A DNA stretch of 6,122 nucleotides, taken from an uncultured Saprospiraceae bacterium. GTDB lineage: Bacteria > Bacteroidota > Bacteroidia > Chitinophagales > Saprospiraceae. Position numbers and translations under genes: made by a program. Under the pieces are notes generated by a model. The model was not told the origin of the DNA. It saw only the letters and a list, made by a program, of their open reading frames with translations, and ran no database searches. Where the stretch lies: assembly GCA_938044055.1 (NCBI GenBank), contig CALIQO010000327.1, forward strand, positions 1 through 6,122. The letters are read 5' to 3'. Positions 1 to 6,004 of this stretch are shown here, one piece after another (the stretch's first letter is position 1; every line of letters begins with the position of its first letter).

Positions 1-1377
1 CCATCTTATAAGTGGGTCACCGGTCATCTGGGTTTTAGAAATATAAAATTTTCAGATTATTCGCTGGCAGGACATTCATTCAATGGGTTGGGACTCGAAT
101 TAAAACCTGGGGCATGGAGGTTTTCTTCCATGTATGGTCGATTAAGAAGAGCACAAGTTATAGATATGAGTTCTCGTCAGAATCTAGATGCAAGCTATCA
201 GCGTAATGCTTATGGAATCAGCATGGGATACCAAGGAGGCAACGGAGAAATTTTTCTAAATATTTTTTCAGCTCGAGATATCGATAACAATGGTTTATCC
301 TTAGTGGATAACGGGGTTTTCAGAAAAGAAAACATGGTTGCAAGTATTGCCGGTAAGAAAAAAGTGGGTTCTATTCTGAGGCTAGAATGGGAGTATGCTA
401 TCAGTGCAATTAATAGGGATATAGAAGCTGATCTGGTTAATGATAATTCGCTTAGTAATCTATACGGGTTAATCAATCGCAGAACATCTTTCGAGTCCAA
501 TAAAGCTTTAAAAACATCTGCTTGGTTCGATTTTAGAAAGGGTAACTTCTTTCTTAAACACGAAAGAATAGATCCAGGATATGAGTCATTAGGAGCTCTA
601 TTTATCAATAATGACCTAGAAAGAATATCGATAGGCGGTAACTTGAAACCAATTGATAAGTTATCAATCGCAGCAGAAATGGGCGTCCAGAATAACAACA
701 TAAGCAATCTTGAAAGAAATTCTCTCCGGCGTATTGTGGGAAGACTTAATGGAAATTATACAATATCAAGAAGCCAAAAGTTGAGTTTTACATGGAGCAA
801 TCTGCAGTCTACTCAGAAGATCCGTTCATATACATTACCCATAATAGATCTTGATTCAATCACCTTGTCCCTTGTCAATCAAACCATTAACCTGCAATAC
901 CAGTATATACACGCATCAGGCAAAAGCGTAAGTATTGTAGGAAGCCGAAGCACCTCTTCTGCCATTGAAAACGATGCTGTTATTATCGATCAAGAAAACA
1001 GCAATATTCAGACTCAAGTGATGTATAATCATCCATTGAGTAAATCGGTGGGCATTCAGTCCAGCGTAAGCTATTATGGTTTTCAGAATAGTCTACAAAA
1101 CATAGAGACAATCTCTCCCAGTTTCTCAACCACATATAGGCTTAAACAAAAGTTGAGGGCCAAAATAGGTATGTCATATATCCACTTTCAAGATGAAGAA
1201 GAATTGCTTCGTTCTATGATTAGACCACACCTATCGGGTCAATATACCCTTCCTAATGGGCATGTTATCTCAATGAATTCTACATATGTATACAATGCTA
1301 GGTTCTTGCAAGGAAGCAATACTGAAGTATTCGGCGAGTGGAATACGCAGTTGAGGTATAAGGTGGCCATCAGGTAA
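1..1377 (+). CDS. Predicted outer-membrane beta-barrel protein, C-terminal part (5' truncated)
   Basis: The frame is open from base 1 to a TAA at 1375-1377, giving 458 residues with no N-terminus. A TTG at 88 can be read as a start, but the preceding 29 codons continue the same protein (for example an SLAGHSFNGLGLELKPG stretch spanning it), so the gene begins outside the window. The chain is rich in alternating polar/hydrophobic strands, Tyr/Trp/Phe, Asn and Ser, with no cytoplasmic enzyme motif, as expected of an outer-membrane beta-barrel. Two segments look like hallmarks of a large uncharacterised Bacteroidota outer-membrane family: PGAWRFSSMYGRLRRA near residues 36-51 and RIDPGYESLGALFINNDLE near 189-207. 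This family assignment is from memory of related sequences, and full-length members are considerably longer. The C-terminus, QLRYKVAIR, reads as a last strand. It converges on anmK with a 34-bp gap and shows no functional link to the amino-sugar genes. Its function is unknown. Confidence 0.75.
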   Translation, partial: PSYKWVTGHLGFRNIKFSDYSLAGHSFNGLGLELKPGAWRFSSMYGRLRRAQVIDMSSRQNLDASYQRNAYGISMGYQGGNGEIFLNIFSARDIDNNGLSLVDNGVFRKENMVASIAGKKKVGSILRLEWEYAISAINRDIEADLVNDNSLSNLYGLINRRTSFESNKALKTSAWFDFRKGNFFLKHERIDPGYESLGALFINNDLERISIGGNLKPIDKLSIAAEMGVQNNNISNLERNSLRRIVGRLNGNYTISRSQKLSFTWSNLQSTQKIRSYTLPIIDLDSITLSLVNQTINLQYQYIHASGKSVSIVGSRSTSSAIENDAVIIDQENSNIQTQVMYNHPLSKSVGIQSSVSYYGFQNSLQNIETISPSFSTTYRLKQKLRAKIGMSYIHFQDEEELLRSMIRPHLSGQYTLPNGHVISMNSTYVYNARFLQGSNTEVFGEWNTQLRYKVAIR

Positions 1378-1411
1378 AAGAATCTACCTGTGAAGGTTAA
1401 TACTACTTGAA

Positions 1412-2488
1412 TCAATTAACAATTACACCAGAACAAGAATCAGATGATGCTCCTGTTACGGATGATATCACGTTGTTATCTCCTACCCATCTCATAGCTC
1501 CCATCAGTCCGAAAATCAATGCTTCTTTAAAGTCTACAATATCAACTTTAGGAACAACAATATTTAGATTTGTATTGCTGAGAGAGCGAATTGTCTCTAC
1601 TAGAAAATCATTTTTAGCACCTCCGCCTGTGAGCAATACCATGCCGTCTTTTTTCGCTTTCGCAAATGCTTGTGATAGTTGAAATGAAATATGTTGTACT
1701 CCCGTATGAAGTAAGTCCTCTAATGAGCATGAATAATACTTATCAACAATCGGTGCAACTTGTGATTGAAACCACTCATAACCTGTAGATTTAGGATAAG
1801 GCGCTGAGAAATAGGATAGTTTATTTAATTCGTCATAGAAGCCATTAATCATGTTTCCTTTTCTTGCAATGGTGCCTTTATCATCGTATTCAAGATTAGA
1901 GTCCTTAAGAATATAACTCAGGATCATATTGCAAGGACCAACATCATAAGCAATTCTATTGCCTTCTTTGTCATAAGAAAGGTTACTGATTCCTCCGAGA
2001 TTTACACAGATATCGTATTCTGAAAATAAGACCTTGTCCCCAATCGGTGCGAATGGTGCACCTTGGCCTCCTTTAGCCACATCAATCGTCCTGAAATCTC
2101 CAACTACAGGAATTTTTACTGCGTTAAAAATATGTTGTAAGGAACCAGCTTGAAAGGTAATCCCTTTTTCTGGTTGATGAAAAACAGTATGTCCATGGGT
2201 AGAGATAAAGTCCACTTCCCACTGCTTTTCTTTAATTAATTGATAACACTGCTTGCCTATCCATTTTCCATAATCAACATGCAACTGGAGCAATTGCTCT
2301 GCCGAGTTATAGATGGCGTGCCTAAGCTTAGAAACCATGTCTTCACCATAAGGAATAAATACAGCTTCTTCTAGATTATACGTCCACTTATCGGAATCTC
2401 GGTTATATATCGCGTAAGACATGTCCAAGCCATCGAGTGATGTTCCAGACATCAATCCGAGAACACGGAATGCATTTTTCTTTTCCAT
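1412..2488 (-). CDS. anmK: Anhydro-N-acetylmuramic acid kinase AnmK
   Basis: This is a cytoplasmic sugar kinase of 358 residues, a normal length for the family. It hydrolyses the 1,6-anhydro bond of anhydroMurNAc from cell-wall turnover and phosphorylates the product to MurNAc-6-phosphate. Family motifs appear in order: the phosphate-binding GLMSGTSLDGLD at 11-22, STHGHTVFHQP at 96-106, DFRTIDVAKGGQGAPFAP at 131-148, NLGGISNL at 163-170, YDVGPCN at 181-187, TGGGAKNDFL at 287-296, KEALIFG at 321-327, and the terminal SVTGAS. Asp182 is in the position of the catalytic aspartate described for characterised AnmK enzymes (from memory). The ATG at 2488 places the SGTS motif at the usual distance from the N-terminus. 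No Shine-Dalgarno sequence is visible, which is normal for Bacteroidota. The gene is the second of a minus-strand pair, 48 bp after the NagB fusion, and its product feeds MurQ, encoded on the divergent arm. All key motifs are intact. Confidence 0.96.
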   Translation of the reverse strand: MEKKNAFRVLGLMSGTSLDGLDMSYAIYNRDSDKWTYNLEEAVFIPYGEDMVSKLRHAIYNSAEQLLQLHVDYGKWIGKQCYQLIKEKQWEVDFISTHGHTVFHQPEKGITFQAGSLQHIFNAVKIPVVGDFRTIDVAKGGQGAPFAPIGDKVLFSEYDICVNLGGISNLSYDKEGNRIAYDVGPCNMILSYILKDSNLEYDDKGTIARKGNMINGFYDELNKLSYFSAPYPKSTGYEWFQSQVAPIVDKYYSCSLEDLLHTGVQHISFQLSQAFAKAKKDGMVLLTGGGAKNDFLVETIRSLSNTNLNIVVPKVDIVDFKEALIFGLMGAMRWVGDNNVISSVTGASSDSCSGVIVN

Positions 2489-2493
2489 ATTAT

Positions 2494-2516
2494 TAAATAT
2501 ACGGGAAATATATTTA
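2494..2516. repeat. Perfect 8-bp inverted repeat in the nagB-anmK gap
   Basis: TAAATATA (2494-2501) and TATATTTA (2509-2516) form perfect arms around a 7-base centre, cgggaaa on the plus strand. It fills about half of the 48-bp intergenic gap and overlaps the possible anmK -7 box. It could be an operator or a weak mRNA hairpin. The stem is entirely A/T and has no adjoining T-run, so it is not a convincing terminator. The same octamer recurs in the nagB leader at 4444-4451. Confidence 0.45.
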
Positions 2517-2536
2517 GGAGATTAAAAGCATTCAAT
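2505..2536 (-). promoter_or_regulatory. Possible internal promoter for anmK
   Basis: On the minus strand, directly after the nagB stop codon, there is ATTG (2536-2533), 20 bases, then TATATTTC (2512-2505). The latter matches the Bacteroidota -7 consensus TAnnTTTG at 7 of 8 positions. It ends 16 bases before the anmK ATG. The geometry (ATTG-N20-box, short leader) is the same as for the stronger nagB promoter, so anmK may have some expression of its own. The region is very AT-rich and a chance match is quite possible. Confidence 0.3.
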
Positions 2537-4438
2537 CTAGAACTTATACCTAACGAATGCTTCAATCGCCTCATATTCTGCCAGCCCCAGTTTATCATAT
2601 GCTTCTGCTGTTGCACGATTCCTGTCTTCAGCTCTCTGCCAGAATTCTCGCGAATCATTACCAGGAAACATAGCCCGATCTTTCTGTGACTGATGCTTGT
2701 ATATGGCATTTCTTTTTCTTGTAAGATCCTTCGGTCCGATCGGCACAGCCATTTCTATATCTCCTATTCCCCACTCTTGCCATGCGCCTCTATATAACCA
2801 TACGTATGTATCGTCTAACCAGGATGTTTTTTCTTCTTTTAACTGGTCGATTGCACGGAATATACCCTGTAAGCAGACTCTGTGCGTTCCATGTGGATCA
2901 GACAAGTCACCAGCTGCGAATATCTGATGAGGTTTGATTTCTTGAAGCAAATCATAGATAACCTTCACATCTAAATCACTTATCGGGTTTTTCTTTATCC
3001 TTCCTGTCTCATAGAAAGGCATATCTAGAAAATGGGCATACTCTTCTGTAATTCCACAATATCTACAGGCCGCTAGGGCTTCGCCTCTTCTTATCATGCC
3101 TTTATACTTCTGAATTTCTGCAGTATCTACGTCTCCTGCGTTTTTATTATTAATAAAACTCCTAGTCTGTTGAATGGCGTCATCCAATCTGGTCTGGGTT
3201 TCATCATCGTTTATTACTGACCTGGTGAAATCTAGAAAGCGCAACACTTCATCGTCAAAAACTGCAATATTACCAGAAGTCTGATAAGCTACATGAACTT
3301 CATGGCCTTGGTCCACTAATCGAAGAAAGGTACCACCCATTGATATGACATCATCGTCGGGGTGAGGGCTGAAAATAACCACTCTTTTATGAAAGGGTGA
3401 AGCTCTTTCTGGTCTTGTCGAATCATCTACATGGGGTTTTCCTCCTGGCCATCCCGTTATAGTGTGTTGTAGAATATTAAATATCTTGACGTTAACCTCT
3501 TCAGCAGAGCCGTTTTCGGCAAGTAACCTCCCCATACCGTGTTCGTTGTAATCTTCATTGGTAAGTTTTAAGATGGCTTTATTCAGATGAGATGACAACC
3601 AGATAGTAGCTTTCTTAATAAGGTTTTCATTCCAGTTGCATTCTCCCACAAGCCATGGAGTTTTAATCCGGGTCAGATCATCTGCGGCAGCGGGATCTAC
3701 ATAAAAAGTGCAATTGTTGTGCTTCTGCAAATATGTTGCTGGTATGTTCTCCGTTATATTTCCTTCTACAGCTCTCTGTACAATAGGTGATTTTCCCTCT
3801 CCCCAAGCCAATATAATTACTTCCTTAGAATCTAATATAGTCCCCACTCCCATCGTAATTGCCCTTTCTGGAACATGCTCTATTCCAAAAAAATCACTGG
3901 CCGCGTCTAACCTTGTAACCTTATCAAGTATTATCAACCTGGTTTTACTATCTTCTGTAGAACCAGGTTCATTAAATCCTACATGCCCAGTTCTTCCTAT
4001 ACCCAATAATTGCAGATCTATTCCTCCTAGCGCAATGATTTTAGCCTCGTATTCTGTACAATAGTCATCTATCTTCCCCTCAGCCAATTTTCCGTCTGGA
4101 ATATGTATATGGGAATCTGGTATGTCTATGTGGTCAAACAAGTGTTCGTTCATAAATCTTACATAACTCTGCAGCGATTCCGGATGTATAGGATAATACT
4201 CATCTAGATTAAATGTATAGACGTTCTTAAAAGATAGACCTTCCTCCTTGTGGAACCTAACCAAGTATTCATACACTTTCGTGGGGCTCGAACCTGTTGC
4301 GAGGCCCAGTACTGTTTTCTGACCTACAGATTCTTTTTCTCTTATTAAGTCAGAAATCCTTCTAGCAACTTTTAGGGAAGCTAGTGATGCATCTTCGTGG
4401 ATAGATACTTTTATTTTTTCGTTGCGCGTAAGACTCAT
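2537..4438 (-). CDS. nagB: Glucosamine-6-phosphate deaminase fused to PIG-L/LmbE-type deacetylase domain
   Basis: The protein has 633 residues from the ATG at 4438. Residues 1 to about 270 are a NagB domain, which converts GlcN-6-phosphate to fructose-6-phosphate plus ammonia: LATGSSP at 46-52, NLDEYYP with Asp79, and GIGRTGHVGFNEP at 146-158 with His152 and Glu157. Thr150 stands where E. coli NagB has Asp141. From about 350 a PIG-L/LmbE zinc-amidase domain follows: PHPDDD (His359, Asp361, Asp362) and DPHGTH (His516, His519) match the zinc and catalytic motifs. A conserved tail runs from QSQKD to the end. Ordinary NagB is about 260-270 residues, so this is a true in-frame fusion, a form known in Bacteroidota. 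An in-frame ATG at 4477 would add MLFIIFLQHKYRI, but that stretch lies across the -7 box, so 4438 is preferred. It is the first gene of the nagB-anmK unit. Deacetylation of GlcNAc-6-phosphate by the second domain is inference. Confidence 0.93.
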   Translation of the reverse strand: MSLTRNEKIKVSIHEDASLASLKVARRISDLIREKESVGQKTVLGLATGSSPTKVYEYLVRFHKEEGLSFKNVYTFNLDEYYPIHPESLQSYVRFMNEHLFDHIDIPDSHIHIPDGKLAEGKIDDYCTEYEAKIIALGGIDLQLLGIGRTGHVGFNEPGSTEDSKTRLIILDKVTRLDAASDFFGIEHVPERAITMGVGTILDSKEVIILAWGEGKSPIVQRAVEGNITENIPATYLQKHNNCTFYVDPAAADDLTRIKTPWLVGECNWNENLIKKATIWLSSHLNKAILKLTNEDYNEHGMGRLLAENGSAEEVNVKIFNILQHTITGWPGGKPHVDDSTRPERASPFHKRVVIFSPHPDDDVISMGGTFLRLVDQGHEVHVAYQTSGNIAVFDDEVLRFLDFTRSVINDDETQTRLDDAIQQTRSFINNKNAGDVDTAEIQKYKGMIRRGEALAACRYCGITEEYAHFLDMPFYETGRIKKNPISDLDVKVIYDLLQEIKPHQIFAAGDLSDPHGTHRVCLQGIFRAIDQLKEEKTSWLDDTYVWLYRGAWQEWGIGDIEMAVPIGPKDLTRKRNAIYKHQSQKDRAMFPGNDSREFWQRAEDRNRATAEAYDKLGLAEYEAIEAFVRYKF

Positions 4439-4443
4439 TATTC

Positions 4444-4494
4444 TATATTTATGCTGCAAAAATATAATAAACAGCATATATTTGCAATATATTT
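4444..4494. repeat. Helically phased TATATTT repeats upstream of nagB
   Basis: TATATTT occurs on the plus strand at 4444-4450, 4477-4483 and 4488-4494, with start spacings of 33 and 11 bp, so all copies face one side of the helix. The same heptamer forms both arms of the inverted repeat in front of anmK (2495-2501 as its complement, and 2509-2515). It could be a shared regulator site. The low sequence complexity leaves chance as a serious alternative. Confidence 0.3.
4457..4488 (-). promoter_or_regulatory. Promoter of the nagB-anmK operon
   Basis: On the minus strand, ATTG (4488-4485), 20 bases, then TATTTTTG (4464-4457) gives an exact match to the Bacteroidota -7 consensus TAnnTTTG with a well-spaced TTG-type -33 element. 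Transcription would begin near 4450, about 12 bases before the ATG at 4438. This is the main reason to reject the upstream in-frame ATG at 4477, which lies before the -7 box. Confidence 0.65.
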
Positions 4495-4539
4495 TATAAT
4501 ATTTATTAATTTTTGCTGTTATTTTGATTTATCGTGCAA

Positions 4540-4570
4540 TTAGGTCATGAAAATGGAATATTTAACTTTG
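4540..4570 (+). promoter_or_regulatory. Promoter of the deoR-type regulator and murQ
   Basis: TAACTTTG at 4563-4570 matches the Bacteroidota -7 consensus TAnnTTTG exactly and ends 13 bases before the ATG at 4584. TTAG at 4540-4543, 19 bases upstream, is a 3-of-4 match to the TTTG -33 element. The predicted transcript would have a very short leader of roughly 8-10 bases. Confidence 0.6.
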
Positions 4571-4583
4571 CAGTTTTAATGTT

Positions 4584-5333
4584 ATGACGAAATCAGAAAG
4601 ACAAGAAATTATAATCAATAAGGTGCGGCTCCACAACCGAGTGATTCTACCTGATCTTGCAGAGACCTTGGGTGTCTCTATAGATACAGTAAGAAGAGAT
4701 GTTAAAGAGCTTGATTCTAAAGGAATGATAACCAAGGTTCATGGCGGAGCAGTTTCTAAGGGTTTTGACACCTACGTTCATCTTGCTGGAAATACATATG
4801 CTCAGAAAAACAAAGCCATAATTGGTCAGAAGGCAATAAATCTCATCAAGAATGGTAACACCTTATTCATAGGAGGAGGAACAACAACGCTTGAAATGGT
4901 ACGTATGTTTCCTCCTAAGTTGAAAGCTACGGTAATTACCCCTAGCCTACCTGTTGCCATGCAACTCATGCAGTTTGAAGATGTAAGGATTAATATAATA
5001 GGAGGACAATTATCTAAAGAGTCAAGGGTTGTTGTTGGGGGGTTTTCTATAAATATGATTCAAGGCATGTATGCGGATTATTGTTTTATGGGATCAGGAT
5101 GTCTAGACCCTATACGAGGAGTTACAGAACTAGACTGGGAAGTAAGTGAAATGAAAAAGGCCATGTGTCGCTCTTCGAAACAAGTAGTGTGTCTTACTAT
5201 TTCTGAAAAACTCAATACCAGCCATAGATATGCTGTATGTAGCTTAGATGAAATTGATCATCTAGTAACAGAGCTTGAACCCAGTAATGATGTATTCGCT
5301 CTATATAGACAGAAAGGAATCCAGATTATATAA
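4584..5333 (+). CDS. DeoR-family transcriptional regulator
   Basis: The protein has 249 residues, the usual size for DeoR/GlpR regulators. Residues 4-57 are the winged helix-turn-helix: SERQEIIINKV, then DLAETLGVSIDTVRRDVKEL at 24-43 and GMITKVHGGAV at 47-57, which match the DeoR signature closely. Residues from about 75 to 235 form the sugar-phosphate-sensing domain, with GGGTTTLEM at 97-105, GGQLSKESRVVVGG at 140-153, DYCFMGSGCLDPIRGVTE at 165-182 and a late LTISEKLN at 204-211. The ATG at 4584 follows an exact -7 box by 13 bases and gives the normal N-terminus. The gene overlaps murQ by one base (TAATG), which suggests translational coupling, and it diverges from nagB-anmK. By context it probably represses or tunes the amino-sugar genes and its own operon in response to a phosphorylated amino sugar. 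The ligand (GlcN-6-P, GlcNAc-6-P or MurNAc-6-P) cannot be read from the sequence. Confidence 0.9.
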   Translation: MTKSERQEIIINKVRLHNRVILPDLAETLGVSIDTVRRDVKELDSKGMITKVHGGAVSKGFDTYVHLAGNTYAQKNKAIIGQKAINLIKNGNTLFIGGGTTTLEMVRMFPPKLKATVITPSLPVAMQLMQFEDVRINIIGGQLSKESRVVVGGFSINMIQGMYADYCFMGSGCLDPIRGVTELDWEVSEMKKAMCRSSKQVVCLTISEKLNTSHRYAVCSLDEIDHLVTELEPSNDVFALYRQKGIQII

Positions 5334-6004
5334 TGAAACTTCAGATGAAGAAAATTACAGAAACAGCCTCTCTTTATAACAATCTAGAAGACATGAGTTT
5401 ACTAGATCTTCTTGAGAATATGAATAGAGAAGATCAGAAGGTGGCTATAGCAATTGAAGCTATCATTCCTCAGATCGAACGCCTGGTAAGCATGTTGGTT
5501 CCATGTTTCCAGTCTGGTGGTCGACTGTTTTATATAGGTGCTGGTACTTCTGGAAGACTGGGTATTCTAGATGCTTCAGAGATACCACCGACTTATGGTT
5601 ATCCTCACGACAGGGTAATCGGTCTTATAGCCGGTGGCGATAAAGCAATAAGGAAGTCTGTAGAACATGCTGAAGATGATACAGAACAAGCATGGGAAGA
5701 CCTGACCCAATATCACATCTCTGATAAAGATTTCGTAATAGGAATTGCAGCATCTGGGACAACGCCCTATGTAATAGGAGGAATAAAAAAATGTAGATCG
5801 GAAGGGCTCCTTACCGGATGTATTACGAATAATCCAGGATCTCCCTTAAGTATTGCTTGTGAGTATCCCATCGAGATAAATGTAGGTCCAGAATTCATTA
5901 CAGGAAGTACGCGCATGAAGAGTGGTACTGCACAGAAACTTGCTCTCAATATGATATCAACAGCTCTTATGGTAAAGATGGGAAGGGTAAAAGGAAACAT
6001 GTAA
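5333..6004 (+). CDS. murQ: N-acetylmuramic acid 6-phosphate etherase MurQ, C-terminally interrupted
   Basis: MurQ cleaves the lactyl ether of MurNAc-6-phosphate in the cytoplasm, giving GlcNAc-6-phosphate and D-lactate. The SIS-domain signature is clear: GGRLFYIGAGTSGRLGILDA at 62-81, Glu83 in SEIPPT, GLIAGGD at 97-103, and VEHAEDD at 110-116 with Glu114. Glu83 and Glu114 occupy the positions of the two catalytic glutamates reported for E. coli MurQ. GIAASGTTPYVIGG at 137-150, TGCITNNPGSPL at 161-172 and GSTRMKSGTAQKLALNM at 191-207 also match. Bacteroidota homologues run to about 265-280 residues. This frame stops at 223, after GRVKGNM, so the C-terminal helical part (beginning near MVNMQLTNQKLVDRG in relatives, from memory) is missing. 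The lost part is still recognisable downstream in shifted frames. The ATG at 5333 overlaps the regulator's stop by one base. A second Met at codon 5 (5345) is an alternative start. Confidence 0.93.
   Translation: MKLQMKKITETASLYNNLEDMSLLDLLENMNREDQKVAIAIEAIIPQIERLVSMLVPCFQSGGRLFYIGAGTSGRLGILDASEIPPTYGYPHDRVIGLIAGGDKAIRKSVEHAEDDTEQAWEDLTQYHISDKDFVIGIAASGTTPYVIGGIKKCRSEGLLTGCITNNPGSPLSIACEYPIEINVGPEFITGSTRMKSGTAQKLALNMISTALMVKMGRVKGNM

Larger units (their letters stand above)
4454..4573. repeat. Paired inverted repeats in the divergent promoter region
   Basis: Two perfect 7-bp inverted pairs lie in the 145-bp gap. CTGCAAA (4454-4460) and TTTGCAG (4567-4573) each overlap the end of one of the two -7 boxes, so each promoter carries the same TTTGCAG string in its own direction. 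AACAGCA (4470-4476) and TGCTGTT (4514-4520) have centres 44 bp apart, about four helical turns. They are candidate operator half-sites for the adjacent DeoR-family regulator. The TTTG part of the first pair is explained by the promoter consensus itself. Confidence 0.45.

Noticed and set aside
88..90. TTG as the start of the outer-membrane protein
   Set aside because: The same frame is open and protein-like from base 1, and the upstream residues fit the family pattern, so the gene is cut by the window edge rather than starting here.
210..707. 165-codon minus-strand open frame inside the outer-membrane protein gene
   Set aside because: It is antisense to a frame with clear protein patterning and shows no recognisable domain. 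It looks like a shadow frame.
1386..1397. Small hairpin (ACCT-GTGA-AGGT) between the convergent stops as a bidirectional terminator
   Set aside because: The stem is only 4 bp and no T-run follows on either strand.
2494..2516. The inverted repeat as a Rho-independent terminator after nagB
   Set aside because: The stem is wholly A/T and no U-tract follows, so it would be too weak. It is kept only as a repeat or possible operator.
2452..2709. 85-codon minus-strand frame bridging nagB and anmK
   Set aside because: It overlaps the conserved end of nagB and the start of anmK in another frame. Both genes have strong family motifs and this frame has none.
3708..4064. 118-codon plus-strand open frame inside nagB
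   Set aside because: It is antisense to the conserved catalytic region of NagB, with no domain or promoter of its own.
4439..4477. 13-residue N-terminal extension of NagB from the ATG at 4477
   Set aside because: It overlaps an exact TAnnTTTG -7 box with a well-spaced -33 element, so the first in-frame ATG on the predicted transcript is at 4438.
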